Origin: Allobosea sp.
GTDB taxonomy: Bacteria; Pseudomonadota; Alphaproteobacteria; Rhizobiales; Kaistiaceae
Length of the DNA: 64,000 nucleotides
Direction: 5' to 3'
Assembly (NCBI GenBank): GCA_017307955.1
Contig: JAFKFV010000007.1
Span: forward strand, 372,001-436,000
Shown: positions 50,978 to 60,314 of the stretch, piece after piece
Layout: the number at the start of each line of letters is the position of its first letter
Numbering within the stretch: the first letter of the stretch is position 1
The notes under the pieces: model-generated
The model's database searches: none
Told to the model about the DNA's origin: nothing
What the model saw: only the letters and a program-made list of their open reading frames with translations
Program-made: the position numbers and the translations under genes

Positions 50978-52933
50978 ATGACGACCTTGAGCGCCCGCCG
51001 CCTTCGCCAAGCGGCGGCCTGCCTCGCACTTCTGACGCTCGCCGCCGCCCCGGCGCGGGCCGAGAAGACGATCGCCGACTACCTCCCCGAGGATGCCGCC
51101 ACGACGCTGGCGGGCAGCTATCTCGCGGCGCTCAGCGCCGTCCGCACCTCCGACATCGACGCCGCGACCGTCTTTTTCGAGGACGCGCTGGCGCAGGACC
51201 CGGACAATGCCGTCCTGCTCGACCGGACCTTCAGCATGCTGCTGGTCGCCGGAAAGGTCGCGGACGCGCTGCCGATCGCCGAGCGGCTCACGGTCGCGAA
51301 AGACAGCAACCGCATGGCGCAGATCGTCCTCGGCATCGAGGCGCTGAAGCGCAAGGATTACAAGGAAAGCGCCGAACGCCTCGACAAGGGCGACCGCGGC
51401 ACGCTTGCCAATGTCACGGCGAGCCTCCTCGCCGCCTGGGCCGCGCAGGGTCAGGGACAGACCGACGCCGCGCTCAAGATCGTCGACACGATGCAGGGGC
51501 CGGAATGGTACGGCACCTTCAAGAACTTCAACATGGCGCTGATCGCCGACATGGCGGGCCGTCATGACGAGGCGCTGGCCACGATCGCCAAGGCCTACAA
51601 GGACGACAGCGGCTCGATGCGCATCGTCGAAGCCTATGCCCGCATGCTCGCCCGTGCCGGCAAGAAGGACGAGGCGCTGAAGGCGCTGGAAAACTTCCTC
51701 AAGGGCGGCCCGCTTCAGCCCCTCGCCCAGCGCCTCGCCGACGAGATCAAGGCCGGCAAGGTGCCGGCGCCGCTCGTCACCACCGTCCAGCAGGGCGCGG
51801 CCGAGGTGCTCTATGGCATCGGCTCGGCGCTCAGCACCGAGAAGGGCGGCGACGAACTCGGCGTCGTCTATCTGCAGCTGGCCCGTTATCTCGATCCGAA
51901 GTCGGATCTGATGATCATGGCGCTCGGCGACGTCCTGCAGGGCTCGCAGCAGTTCGAGCGCTCGACCGCCGTCTTCCAGCAGGTACCGAAGAGCTCGGCG
52001 CTCTACCGGGCCGCGGAGATGCAGATCGCCGTCAATCTCGACGCGCTGCAGCGGACCGACGACGCCATCCGTCATCTGAAGCGCCTCGTCGCCGCCAATC
52101 CGAAGGATTTCGAGGCGCTGACCAGCCTCGGCACCATCTATCGCGGCAACAAGCGCTATTTGGAATCGGCCGACATGTACACGAAGGCGCTGGCCGCCAT
52201 CGAGCCGTCGGACCCCCGCAACTGGCTGCTCTATTACTATCGCGGCATCGCCTTCGAGCGGGCCGGCGACTGGCCGAAGGCCGAGGCCGATCTCGAAGAG
52301 GCGCTCAAGCTCTCGCCTAATGAGCCGCAGGTGCTCAACTATCTCGGCTATAGCTGGATCGACAAGTCGGTCAATCTCGACCGCGCCATGGCCATGATCA
52401 AGAAGGCGGTCGAGCTGAAGCCGGACGACGGCTACATCGTCGACAGCCTCGGCTGGGCCTATTACCGCACCGGCCGCTATGACGAGGCGGTCGCGCAGCT
52501 CGAGCGTGCCATCACGCTGAAGCCGGACGACGCCACCATCAACGATCACCTCGGCGACGCCTACTGGAAGGTGGGTCGCAAGCTCGAGGCGACCTTCCAG
52601 TGGTCGCATGCCCGCGACATGGATCCGGAGCCCGAGGCCAAGGAGCGCATCCTCGCCAAGCTGGCGCATGGTCTGGACAAGGTCGAGGAAAGCCGCGTGG
52701 CCTCGACCACCGGCAACACCGTGACCGACGCCACGATGTCGGGCGACGCGCCGTCGACGCCGGAATCGGTGACCGTCGTCGAGGGCGACAGTCTCTGGAA
52801 GATCGCCGAGCGCGTCTACGGCAACGGCGAGCTCTACATGAAGCTCATCGAGGCCAATCGCGGCAAGCTGCGCAATCCGAACCGGCTGATCCCCGGCTTC
52901 GTGATCGAGGTTCCGAAGATCACGGCGCCGTAG
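50978..52933 (+). CDS. Exported TPR protein with C-terminal LysM domain
   Basis: 651 residues. Signal peptide (about 1-28, LALLTLAAAPARAEK), then a series of tetratricopeptide repeats from about 60 to 560 (for example VVYLQLARYLDPKSDLMIMALGDVLQGSQQFERSTAVF, EPQVLNYLGYSWIDKSVNLDRAMAMIKKAVELKPDDGYIVDSLGWAYYRTGRYDEAVAQLERAITLKPDD), and a LysM module at about 600-650 (VTVVEGDSLWKIAERVYGNGELYMKLIEANRGKL). LysM binds peptidoglycan; TPRs bind proteins. Probably an outer-membrane or envelope-associated protein; start from ATG by signal peptide. Precedes ispE by 15 bases. Confidence 0.9.
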   Translation: MTTLSARRLRQAAACLALLTLAAAPARAEKTIADYLPEDAATTLAGSYLAALSAVRTSDIDAATVFFEDALAQDPDNAVLLDRTFSMLLVAGKVADALPIAERLTVAKDSNRMAQIVLGIEALKRKDYKESAERLDKGDRGTLANVTASLLAAWAAQGQGQTDAALKIVDTMQGPEWYGTFKNFNMALIADMAGRHDEALATIAKAYKDDSGSMRIVEAYARMLARAGKKDEALKALENFLKGGPLQPLAQRLADEIKAGKVPAPLVTTVQQGAAEVLYGIGSALSTEKGGDELGVVYLQLARYLDPKSDLMIMALGDVLQGSQQFERSTAVFQQVPKSSALYRAAEMQIAVNLDALQRTDDAIRHLKRLVAANPKDFEALTSLGTIYRGNKRYLESADMYTKALAAIEPSDPRNWLLYYYRGIAFERAGDWPKAEADLEEALKLSPNEPQVLNYLGYSWIDKSVNLDRAMAMIKKAVELKPDDGYIVDSLGWAYYRTGRYDEAVAQLERAITLKPDDATINDHLGDAYWKVGRKLEATFQWSHARDMDPEPEAKERILAKLAHGLDKVEESRVASTTGNTVTDATMSGDAPSTPESVTVVEGDSLWKIAERVYGNGELYMKLIEANRGKLRNPNRLIPGFVIEVPKITAP

Positions 52934-52946
52934 CGCGGCGCCTTTT
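52924..52946 (+). terminator. Weak terminator or attenuator hairpin at the TPR-ispE junction
   Basis: GGCGCC (52924-52929) pairs with GGCGCC (52937-52942) around a seven-base loop, then TTTT. The stem overlaps the last codons of the TPR gene and ends two bases before the ispE GTG. Six base pairs are few, so partial readthrough is expected. Confidence 0.4.
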
Positions 52947-52948
52947 CC

Positions 52949-53857
52949 GTGGCATCGCTTCCGCTCGCGCGCGTCCTGGCGCCGGCCAAAGTCAATCTGG
53001 CGCTCCATGTCGTTGGCCGCCGGCTCGACGGCTATCACAGCCTGGACAGCCTCGTCGTGTTCGCGGATCTCGGCGATCTGGTCGAGGCACTCCCGGCTGA
53101 TGCCGACGCGCCTCCGCTCACGATCGAAGGTCCTTTCGCGGCCGGTCTCGCTGCCGATTCCGACAATCTTGTGCTGCGGGCCGCGATGATTTTCGCCGCC
53201 CATTATCCCGGCGCCGCGATTCCTCCGCTGCGGCTCGAGAAGCGACTGCCGCTCGCCTCCGGCATCGGCGGCGGCTCGGCGGATGGCGCGGCGACGCTCC
53301 GCCTGCTGGCTGCGCTGAACGGGATCCGCGACGAAGCCGGCCTCGCCGCCTGCGCGCTCAAGCTCGGTGCCGACGGGCCGATGTGCCTCGTCAGCCGGCC
53401 GCTCCGGGCACGCGGCATCGGCGAAGCGATCGATGCCTGGGACGGGCTGCCGGACGTCCATATGGTCCTCGCCAATCCCGGCATCGGTGTCTCGACCCCG
53501 GCCGTCTTCCGCCGGCTCGAGCGTGTCGACAATCCGCCGCTGCCGGACTCCCTCCCCGCGTTCCGCGATGCAGCGGCTCTCGCCGGCTTTCTGGCCAGCG
53601 AGACCCGCAACGACCTTGCCGGTCCGGCGCGGCTGGAAGCCCCGGTGATCGCGACGGTGGAGGATCGGCTCATGGGCAGCGCCGGATGCCTCTTCGCCCG
53701 CATGTCGGGTTCGGGGGCGACCGTGTTCGGCCTCTTCGCCGATCGCGCAGCGGCGGAGCGCGCAGCAGCGGCGCTTTCGCAGGAGCATCCCTCATGGTGG
53801 GTGCGCTATGCCGCCTTGGCCGGGTCCGGGATCGGCGCGGTGTCGCGGGCGGGCTGA
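52949..53857 (+). CDS. ispE: 4-diphosphocytidyl-2-C-methyl-D-erythritol kinase
   Basis: 302 residues, GHMP kinase. LAPAKVNLALHVVGRRLDGYHSLDSLVVFADLGD is the family start, LEKRLPLASGIGGGSADGAATLRLL the phosphate-binding loop, and RMSGSGATVFGLF the C-terminal GHMP motif. Catalyses ATP-dependent phosphorylation in the MEP isoprenoid pathway. GTG start by the family start motif; ribosome site is weak, perhaps coupled to the upstream TPR gene. 111 bases to moaB. Confidence 0.97.
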   Translation: MASLPLARVLAPAKVNLALHVVGRRLDGYHSLDSLVVFADLGDLVEALPADADAPPLTIEGPFAAGLAADSDNLVLRAAMIFAAHYPGAAIPPLRLEKRLPLASGIGGGSADGAATLRLLAALNGIRDEAGLAACALKLGADGPMCLVSRPLRARGIGEAIDAWDGLPDVHMVLANPGIGVSTPAVFRRLERVDNPPLPDSLPAFRDAAALAGFLASETRNDLAGPARLEAPVIATVEDRLMGSAGCLFARMSGSGATVFGLFADRAAAERAAAALSQEHPSWWVRYAALAGSGIGAVSRAG

Positions 53858-53968
53858 AACCGTGCGACACTGCGCGGACCGTCCGCCTGCGCCAGATCAA
53901 GGCCGGCCGGCGGACGATGCGCCAGCCTGGCGCCGACGACAGCCGAGCCCTCATCCTCAGGAACTGCC

Positions 53969-54523
53969 ATGAGCCGGATCGACGAGACGCTGCCCTTCAT
54001 TCCCGTCCGCTTCGCCGTCCTGGCCGTGTCCGACACGCGCTCGCTGGAAACCGACAAATCGGGCCAGACGCTCGCCGACCGGATCACGGCGGCCGGCCAT
54101 GTTCTCGCCGAGCGGGCGATCGTGCCCGACGATGTCGATGAGATCCGCGCCATTGTCAGCTGCTGGATCGCCGAGCCGACCATCGACGTCGTGATCACCA
54201 CCGGCGGCACCGGATTCACCGGCCGCGACGTGACGCCGGACGCGGTCGAGCCGCTGTTCGAGAAGCGGATGGACGGCTTTTCCGCGGTCTTCCACCGCAT
54301 CAGCTACGACAAGATCGGCACCTCGACCGTGCAGTCGCGCGCAACCGCGGGCCTTGCCAATTCGACCTTCATCTTCGTCGTTCCGGGCTCGACGGGTGCG
54401 TGCAAGGACGCATGGGACGGCATCATCGCGCCGCAATTCGACTATCGTCACCAGCCCTGCAATTTCGTCGAGATCATGCCTCGCCTCGACGAACATCTGA
54501 AGCGCGGCAAGCTCCGCGTCTGA
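53969..54523 (+). CDS. moaB: Molybdenum cofactor biosynthesis protein MoaB
   Basis: 184 residues, MogA/MoaB fold. FAVLAVSDTRSLETDKSGQTLADRITAAGH, IDVVITTGGTGFTGRDVTPDAVEPLFEKRMDGFSAVFHRISYDKIGTSTVQSRATAGLANSTFIFVVPGSTGACKDAWDGII are the conserved molybdopterin-binding segments. It adenylylates molybdopterin ahead of metal insertion. Stand-alone copy, 50 kb from modABC. Convergent with the glycosyltransferase; only two bases separate their stops. Confidence 0.95.
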   Translation: MSRIDETLPFIPVRFAVLAVSDTRSLETDKSGQTLADRITAAGHVLAERAIVPDDVDEIRAIVSCWIAEPTIDVVITTGGTGFTGRDVTPDAVEPLFEKRMDGFSAVFHRISYDKIGTSTVQSRATAGLANSTFIFVVPGSTGACKDAWDGIIAPQFDYRHQPCNFVEIMPRLDEHLKRGKLRV

Positions 54524-54525
54524 GA

Positions 54526-55203
54526 TCAGCCGGCCCGGCGCGCGATGAGCGAGGGCGGAACGCGCAGCACCATCAGCGCCAGCCGCGCCGCGCTCGGCAG
54601 CGCGCCGGCGCGCCGCGGGGCATCGCCGCGCAGCACGGCGCGGGACCGGAGGAAGCTCAGTCGCCGGCGGCCGATGCGGCGCGCGAGCTCGACATCCGAA
54701 ATGCCGGGCAGCGGCCGATGGCCGCCGATCTCGCGATAGAGCCGGGTCGAGACCAGGAGCCCCTCGTCGAGATAGGGCGCTGCGAAGAGCCGCATCCTGA
54801 GCGACGCCGCCGTTTCCGCCACCCTCGCCCCCGCCCCGAAACCGGCCCGCGCATGGCGAAACGCCGCGGCGCGAAGGGGATCGCCGGAGCTTTGCACGCG
54901 GTCGATGAAGTCCTGCGCCTCGCGCTGCCAGCCCGGCTCCAGCGCCACATGCGGCGAGAGGAAGAGCAGCCAGTCCGACCGCGCATTGACGGCGGCGCGG
55001 GCGAGATCCTCGCCCTCCCCCGCCGCAGCGCGGACGAAGCGGCAGCCGGCGGCGTCGGCGACCAGCGCCGTGCCGTCGGAGGATCCGCGGTCGACCACGA
55101 TGACCTCCCGGACCATGCCGTCGGCGGCGGCCGGCACCAGCGCCGCCAGCGCATGGGCAAGCGCCGTCTCGTCGTCGCGGGTGGGGAGGATCACGCTGAT
55201 CAT
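54526..55203 (-). CDS. TIGR04283-type family 2 glycosyltransferase
   Basis: 225 residues. GT-A fold opening ISVILPTRDDETALAHALAAL, then VVDRGSSDGTALVADAAGCRFVRAAAGEGEDLARAAVNARSDWLLFLSPHVALEPGWQ; the usual DxD is replaced by Ser-Pro-His, so metal binding is unusual. GGHRPLPGISDVELARRIGRRR and the C-terminal basic region fit the rSAM-associated TIGR04283 group. The nearby radical SAM gene is divergent at 55315. ATG start is the one with SVILPTR. Confidence 0.83.
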   Translation of the reverse strand: MISVILPTRDDETALAHALAALVPAAADGMVREVIVVDRGSSDGTALVADAAGCRFVRAAAGEGEDLARAAVNARSDWLLFLSPHVALEPGWQREAQDFIDRVQSSGDPLRAAAFRHARAGFGAGARVAETAASLRMRLFAAPYLDEGLLVSTRLYREIGGHRPLPGISDVELARRIGRRRLSFLRSRAVLRGDAPRRAGALPSAARLALMVLRVPPSLIARRAG

Positions 55204-55314
55204 AATCAACATTCTTAACTGCAAAATTCACAAATCGCGACGCGAATGAACGGATTGCTGCGCCTCTGGGTTAATGTTCTTGCTTTGTTCCAATGGCAAT
55301 CCTATCCTCTGCCC

Positions 55315-56445
55315 ATGTCGCTCGCTCGCCCCCTCGATCCCGGTCTCGACCCGCTGGTGCTCGCGGCCGCCGCCCCCCTCATCGACCCCGACCGTCGCCG
55401 CGGCCGCGGCGCCGAGACGAATGCCTCGGGCCGGTTCGAGAAGCTGCAGAGCATTCCTTTCGACGACGGCTGGCAGACGCTCGACGAGCTGCCGCCCTTC
55501 AAGACCGAGGTGCAGGCCGAGAAGGCCAAGGTGATCATCACCCGCAACGATTCGCCGGACATCGCCTTCGACCGGTCGATCAATCCCTATCGCGGCTGCG
55601 AGCATGGCTGCATCTACTGCTTCGCGCGGCCGAGCCATGCCTATATGGGCCTCTCGCCGGGCCTCGATTTCGAATCGAAGCTGTTCTTCAAGCCGGACGC
55701 CGCCGCGCTGCTCGAGAGGGAGCTTTCCGCGCCCGGCTACAAGCCGCGGACGATCGCGATCGGCACCAATACCGATCCCTACCAGCCGATCGAGCGCCAG
55801 CATCGGATGATGCGCGATATCCTCGAGGTGCTGGAGCGCTTCAACCATCCGGTCGGGATCGTCACCAAGTCGGCGCTGGTGATGCGCGACATCGACATTC
55901 TCTCGCGCATGGCCGAGCGCGGGCTGGCCAAGGTCGCGATCTCGGTGACGACGCTCGACCGTCACCTGGCCCGCGTCATGGAGCCGCGCGCCGCGACGCC
56001 GCCGCGCCGGCTGGAGACGATCCGCACGCTCGCCGCCGCCGGCATCCCGGTCGGCGTCCTGACGGCGCCCATCATCCCCGCGCTCAACGACAGCGAGATC
56101 GAGCGCATCCTCGATGCGACGGCCGAGGCCGGCGCCGGCGAGGCGGGCTATGTGATCCTGCGCCTGCCGCTTGAGGTCGCGGACCTCTTCCGCGAATGGC
56201 TGCTGCGCCATTATCCCGACCGCTACCGACATGTCCTCTCGGTCATGCGCTCGATGCGCGGCGGCAAGGACTATGATTCGACCTTCGGCAAGCGACAGAA
56301 GGGCGAAGGCCCCTATGCCTGGCAGATCGGCCGCCGCTTCGAGATCGCGACCCGCCGCCTCGGCATGAACCGCCGCAACCTGCGCCTCCGCACCGATCTC
56401 TTTTCCCCGCCGGTGAAGCCGCAGGCGCAGCTCAGCCTGTTCTAG
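55315..56445 (+). CDS. PA0069-family radical SAM protein
   Basis: 376 residues. Radical SAM cluster motif [18 protein letters not shown] (Cys-x3-Cys-x2-Cys), with [24 protein letters not shown] and [44 protein letters not shown]. These match PA0069-like proteins related to spore photoproduct lyase, called so by annotation only. Function unknown. Start at MSLARP; an ATG at 55246 would add 23 hydrophobic residues. Confidence 0.93.
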   Translation: MSLARPLDPGLDPLVLAAAAPLIDPDRRRGRGAETNASGRFEKLQSIPFDDGWQTLDELPPFKTEVQAEKAKVIITRNDSPDIAFDRSINPYRGCEHGCIYCFARPSHAYMGLSPGLDFESKLFFKPDAAALLERELSAPGYKPRTIAIGTNTDPYQPIERQHRMMRDILEVLERFNHPVGIVTKSALVMRDIDILSRMAERGLAKVAISVTTLDRHLARVMEPRAATPPRRLETIRTLAAAGIPVGVLTAPIIPALNDSEIERILDATAEAGAGEAGYVILRLPLEVADLFREWLLRHYPDRYRHVLSVMRSMRGGKDYDSTFGKRQKGEGPYAWQIGRRFEIATRRLGMNRRNLRLRTDLFSPPVKPQAQLSLF

Positions 56446-56513
56446 TCGCGCGCGGTGAGGCTTCGGGACATCGCTGCCTTGCCAGCGCCGCTCTTCGGCG
56501 CATTGTTGCGGCC

Positions 56514-57224
56514 ATGGCCAGACGCCCCGCCGATTCGCCCGCCTTGTTCGACCTGCCCGACGCGCCCACTGACGCGATGGAGCGGCGGCTGCGCCGTGCC
56601 GGGTTGAAGAAGATCGCTGGCGTCGACGAGGCCGGCCGCGGGCCGCTCGCCGGACCGGTGGTGGCGGCGGCGGTGATTCTCGACCCGAAGCGCATTCCTC
56701 CCGGTCTCGACGATTCGAAGAAGCTCGACCGCGCCGCCCGCGAGACGCTGTTCGAGGCGATCATGGCGACCTCGGTGGTCGCGGTCGCCGCAGGGTCGGT
56801 GACCCGGATCGACCAGACCGATATCCGCCAGGCGACCCTCTGGGCCATGCGCCAGGCCGTGGCCTCGCTGGCGCATGACGCCGACCACGCGCTCATCGAC
56901 GGCATCGACGTCCCGCCTGGCCTCTGCTGCCGGGGCGAAGCCGTGGTGAAGGGCGATGCGCGATCGGTCTCGATCGCCGCCGCCTCGATCGTCGCCAAGG
57001 TGACGCGCGACCGGATGATGATCCGCGCCGCCGGCCGCTTCCCGGCCTATGGCTTCGACCGGCACATGGGCTACGGCACGCCGTTCCACATGGAGGCGCT
57101 CGCCAATCATGGCGCGACGCCGCTGCACCGTTCGAGCTTCGCGCCGATCCGCGCGCTGCTCTCCAGCGTGGCGCCGGCGGCGATCGAGGTCGAGATGGAC
57201 CTCCTGGCCGCGGTCCCGGCCTGA
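56514..57224 (+). CDS. rnhB: Ribonuclease HII
   Basis: 236 residues. [23 protein letters not shown] carries the catalytic Asp-Glu-Ala-Gly-Arg-Gly; [18 protein letters not shown] and [41 protein letters not shown] are invariant in RNase HII. Removes RNA from DNA-RNA hybrids and single ribonucleotides. N-terminal 30 residues are longer than E. coli. Convergent with the F0 ATP synthase operon; a shared terminator lies between. Confidence 0.97.
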   Translation: MARRPADSPALFDLPDAPTDAMERRLRRAGLKKIAGVDEAGRGPLAGPVVAAAVILDPKRIPPGLDDSKKLDRAARETLFEAIMATSVVAVAAGSVTRIDQTDIRQATLWAMRQAVASLAHDADHALIDGIDVPPGLCCRGEAVVKGDARSVSIAAASIVAKVTRDRMMIRAAGRFPAYGFDRHMGYGTPFHMEALANHGATPLHRSSFAPIRALLSSVAPAAIEVEMDLLAAVPA

Positions 57225-57240
57225 CAGCCAGCACAATGCC

Positions 57241-57274
57241 CGAAACGAAACGGCCGGGCGCGAGGCCCGGCCGT
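57241..57274 (-). terminator. Intrinsic terminator of the F0 ATP synthase operon
   Basis: Ten-base stem ACGGCCGGGC / GCCCGGCCGT (57250-57259 with 57265-57274). On the minus strand it is followed by TTTCGTTTCG, ending the atp transcript 29 bases after the atpF stop. Could also slow rnhB transcription. Confidence 0.75.
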
Positions 57275-57302
57275 CCGAAATACGGTGAATGACGTCAGCG
57301 GC

Positions 57303-57788
57303 TCAGTTGAGACGCGACCGAACCTCGCCGATCGCCTTCTCGACGAGACCGGCGGCGGCCTCGCCCTTGAGCTTGGCCGAGAGGATCTTCTCGGCCGCTG
57401 CGATCGCGACATCTGCGGAGAGCGAACGCACTTCCTGCAGGGCGACGGTCTCGGCCTGGGTGATCTTGTCTTCCGCCATCTTGGTACGGCGGGTGACGTA
57501 GTCCTCCATGCGCGCCTTGGCCTCCTCGGCCAGGGCGGCAGCCTCGCGGCTCGCCTGATCGACGATGCCGCGCGCCTCGACCTCGGCGTCGCGGGCCTTC
57601 TTCTGGTACTCGGCCAGAAGCTGGGCGGCCTCCTCGCGGAGCCGCTTCGCCTCGTCCAGCTCCTTGGCGATGGACGCGGCGCGGTTGTCGAGCGCCTTCG
57701 CCATCGTCTTGTGCACGCCGAGATAGATCAGCAGCAGCAGGAAGAGGACGAGACCGACAAGCGCGAAGAATGTGGCGTCGAAACCCAT
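57303..57788 (-). CDS. atpF: F0 ATP synthase subunit b
   Basis: 161 residues. One N-terminal transmembrane helix (DATFFALVGLVLFLLLLIYLG, about 3-24) and then a long alpha-helical stalk (KALDNRAASIAKELDEAKRLREEAAQLLAEYQKKARDAEVEARGIVDQASREA). Forms the peripheral stator with b'. Final gene of the operon; 14 bases after b'. Confidence 0.96.
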   Translation of the reverse strand: MGFDATFFALVGLVLFLLLLIYLGVHKTMAKALDNRAASIAKELDEAKRLREEAAQLLAEYQKKARDAEVEARGIVDQASREAAALAEEAKARMEDYVTRRTKMAEDKITQAETVALQEVRSLSADVAIAAAEKILSAKLKGEAAAGLVEKAIGEVRSRLN

Positions 57789-57802
57789 GATCGCGGTCTC
57801 CC

Positions 57803-58447
57803 CTACTGCGCCCGGGCGGCCGAAACCGCTGCCGAGACCTCGTCACGCGTCGGCTGCTGGCCGATCAGCGCCTCGACGACGGCGCCGGCGGCGTCCTCGG
57901 CGATGGTGCCGACATCGGCGAGCGCCCGCGACTTGATGTCGGCGATGCGCGTCTCCGCCTCGGCGAGCTTGGCGGCGAGATCGGCCTCGATCGCATGGCG
58001 GCGAGCCTCGGCATCAGCCTTGGCCTGGTCGGTCGCCGTCTGCGCGATCTTGTGCGCCGAGCCGCGGGCATCGGCGAGCGCCTTCTCATAGCCCTGAAGC
58101 GCGGTATCGGACTGCAGCTTCAAGCGCTGCGCCTCCTCGATATCGCCGGCAATGCGCTGGGCACGGCCATCGATGATCGCGGCCATGCGCGGCACGATCA
58201 CCCGCTTCATGAGGAGGTAGAGCGCGCCGAAGCAGATGACGAACCAGAGGATCTGCGACGGGAACGTATTGGTATCGAAGGGCGGGAACGGACCCTTGTG
58301 CCCTTCGGCAGCCCCCACCTCGCTATGCGTGGTGTCGGGCGAAGGCGCATGCGCGTCGGCGGCGGGCGCCGCCGGTTCAGGCTGCGGAGCCGCCGGCGCC
58401 GGAGGCGCCGCTTCCTGAGCCGATGCAGACGTGACGAGCCAAGTCAT
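57803..58447 (-). CDS. atpF': F0 ATP synthase subunit b' (AtpF' / AtpG)
   Basis: 214 residues from MTWLVTSASAQ. A leading segment, then a Pro/Ala-rich periplasmic stretch of about 45 residues, transmembrane helix SQILWFVICFGALYLLMKRVIVPRMAAII (about 64-88) and a helical stalk. Duplicated b/b' subunits are normal in alphaproteobacteria and phototrophs. An ATG at 58477 would add ten residues but lacks a ribosome site. Both b genes lie next to atpE. Confidence 0.93.
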   Translation of the reverse strand: MTWLVTSASAQEAAPPAPAAPQPEPAAPAADAHAPSPDTTHSEVGAAEGHKGPFPPFDTNTFPSQILWFVICFGALYLLMKRVIVPRMAAIIDGRAQRIAGDIEEAQRLKLQSDTALQGYEKALADARGSAHKIAQTATDQAKADAEARRHAIEADLAAKLAEAETRIADIKSRALADVGTIAEDAAGAVVEALIGQQPTRDEVSAAVSAARAQ

Positions 58448-58540
58448 CGAGGACCCCGGATCGAGGAAAGACGTCATGCGGCAGTGTCAAGCCTGCCGCA
58501 TGACGGACCACAGAACCGCCGGATGGCGGCCGATCGGCGC

Positions 58541-58768
58541 TTAGACGACGAACAGCAGCAGCAGCGCGACGAGCAGCGAGAAGATGCCGAGCGCTTCCGT
58601 CACGGCGAAGCCGAGGATGAGGCGGCCGAACTGGCCGTCGGCAGCCGACGGGTTGCGCAGGGCGCCCGAAAGGAAGCTGCCGAAGATATTGCCGAGGCCG
58701 AGGGCGGCGCCAGCCATGCCAAAGCAGGCGAGACCAGCACCGATGAACTTCGCGGCTTCCGCTTCCAT
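58541..58768 (-). CDS. atpE: F0 ATP synthase subunit c
   Basis: 75 residues, a helical hairpin. [68 protein letters not shown] includes the polar loop (Arg-Asn-Pro) and the proton-carrying Glu in AVTEALGIF. Assembles the c-ring rotor. 59 bases after atpB on the transcript, 93 before b'. Confidence 0.98.
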   Translation of the reverse strand: MEAEAAKFIGAGLACFGMAGAALGLGNIFGSFLSGALRNPSAADGQFGRLILGFAVTEALGIFSLLVALLLLFVV

Positions 58769-58827
58769 TTCAATTCTCCTTTGAGGGGTATGTCTATCGA
58801 GAGCAGGGATCGGTCGGCCTGCCCGGC

Positions 58828-59580
58828 TCAGTGGCCGGGATGCAGGGCGTCGTTCAGGTACATGCAGGTCAGGATCGTGAAGACATAGGCCTGCAGGAAG
58901 GCGACGAGGAACTCGAGCGCCGTGAGCGCGACGGTCATCAGCAGCGGCACGATCGCGCCACCGACACCGACGACGCCAAGGCTCGCCAGCGACACGACGA
59001 AGCCGGCGAACACCTTCAGCGTGATGTGTCCGGCCAGCATGTTGGCGAAGAGACGGACGGAGAGGCTGATCGGCCGCGAGAGGAACGAGATGACCTCGAT
59101 CGCGGAGACGAGCGGGATGACCGCCCCGGGCACGCCATGCGGCACGAAAAGGCCGAGGAAATGCGTACCATGGCGGTAGAAGCCGTAGCCGACCACGACG
59201 AGCATCACCAACATCGCCAGCGCGAAGGTGATGATGATCTGGCTCGTCGCCGTCAGGAAATAGGGGAACATGCCGAACAGGTTCGCCGTCAGGATGAACA
59301 TGAACAGCGAGAAGACGAAGGGGAAGAAGCGCATCCCCTCGGTGCCGGCGGAGGATTTGAGCGTCGAGGCCACGAACTCGTAGGAGAGCTCGGCGACCGA
59401 CTGCGTGCGGCCGGGAATGAGCGACTTCTTGGCCGTCGCGAAATAGAGGAAACCGGTCACGACGGCGACATTCGCGACCATCGCGAGCGCCGAATTCGTG
59501 AAATGGAAGTCCATGCCGGCAAAATTGCCGAGCGGGAAATACTCGTGGATCTGAAACTGATGGATCGGATCGTTCGCCAC
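58828..59580 (-). CDS. atpB: F0 ATP synthase subunit a
   Basis: 250 residues, GTG start with GAGG eight bases upstream, matching the family start [14 protein letters not shown]. Five or six transmembrane helices; the essential Arg is in [29 protein letters not shown], next to the c-ring. The last helix contains [27 protein letters not shown]. Forms proton half-channels. Confidence 0.97.
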   Translation of the reverse strand: MANDPIHQFQIHEYFPLGNFAGMDFHFTNSALAMVANVAVVTGFLYFATAKKSLIPGRTQSVAELSYEFVASTLKSSAGTEGMRFFPFVFSLFMFILTANLFGMFPYFLTATSQIIITFALAMLVMLVVVGYGFYRHGTHFLGLFVPHGVPGAVIPLVSAIEVISFLSRPISLSVRLFANMLAGHITLKVFAGFVVSLASLGVVGVGGAIVPLLMTVALTALEFLVAFLQAYVFTILTCMYLNDALHPGH

Positions 59581-59637
59581 CGAGCCCGCCTCTTCGCCTT
59601 CGTGTCCCGCCGCGGATCGCCGCGGCCCCAAAACGGC

Positions 59638-60036
59638 CTATTTGCCGGACTTCACTCCCGGACGCGGCTTCACCCGCTCTTCCGGCTGCGCCACCTTGCC
59701 GACCGCGCGCAGGACGTTCAACACGCCAGCGGCGAAGCCGAGCAGGAGCAGCACGATCATGCCCCAGGGGGTCGTTCCAAGAAAGTGATCGATCAGCCAG
59801 CCGAGGCCGGCGCCGACCAGGACGCCCGAAGCGAATTCGCTCGCCACGCGGAGCGCAAGACCCATGCCCTGCATTCCGCCCGACGGCGCGCCGTCCGCCT
59901 TCGCATCCCGCTCCGTCCCGGCCTTTGCCTGCTCGAGCTTTTGGCCGAGCGAACGCAACCGTTCCGAAAGCGCGGCTTCCTCGCCGACATGGTCCTTCCT
60001 GCTCGTCCCGTCTCCCGCCGAACCGTTGTCGCTCAT
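59638..60036 (-). CDS. atpI: F0 ATP synthase assembly protein I (AtpI)
   Basis: 132 residues. A charged helix-rich N-terminus ([17 protein letters not shown], about 22-38) then two transmembrane helices ([27 protein letters not shown] and [22 protein letters not shown]), the usual AtpI arrangement. Aids c-ring assembly. Start at MSDNGS; longer frame upstream enters the promoter. 71 bases from a matching -35/-10 promoter. Confidence 0.92.
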   Translation of the reverse strand: MSDNGSAGDGTSRKDHVGEEAALSERLRSLGQKLEQAKAGTERDAKADGAPSGGMQGMGLALRVASEFASGVLVGAGLGWLIDHFLGTTPWGMIVLLLLGFAAGVLNVLRAVGKVAQPEERVKPRPGVKSGK

Positions 60037-60106
60037 CGCGCCGTCCTTGTCGGGTGCCTGGAAAAGCCGCCGGAAACCGCTGCCGTCCCCCTTTGAAGCC
60101 GCGCGC

Positions 60107-60135
60107 ACAATAGTGACGGGGTTCTTGAGTGTCAA
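60107..60135 (-). promoter_or_regulatory. Sigma-70-type promoter of the F0 ATP synthase operon
   Basis: On the minus strand TTGACA (perfect -35, 60130-60135), 17-base spacer, then TATTGT (-10, 60107-60112, four of six). Expected start near 60100, giving a leader of about 64 bases before atpI. Convincing spacing and sequence for a housekeeping promoter. Confidence 0.75.
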
Positions 60136-60142
60136 GGCGATG

Positions 60143-60167
60143 GAAACAATGGTCAAGCTATTGTTTC
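60143..60167. repeat. Inverted repeat between atpI and dciA
   Basis: GAAACAAT (60143-60150), nine-base spacer, ATTGTTTC (60160-60167). It sits just upstream of the atp promoter -35 and could be a regulator-binding site in the divergent region; no known regulator motif was matched. Confidence 0.5.
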
Positions 60168-60314
60168 AAAAAGACAATCCTCTCCCGCTCCACAGGACCG
60201 GAAGCCCGCTGTCGCGAATCCGCGCCGCCGGGGGCCGGCCTTTGAAGGCTGGCGGACCTTTCATGCCACAGCCTGCCATGCGAGAAGCAGGGCCATGAGC
60301 GGCGAGCCGAAACC

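Noticed and set aside
49823..53788. A 1321-residue open frame on the minus strand spanning the polyprenyl synthase, TPR-LysM and ispE genes
   Set aside because: Its sequence is Arg/Gly/Asp-rich with no family motif and lies antisense to three well-supported genes. Long antisense frames are expected in DNA this GC-rich.
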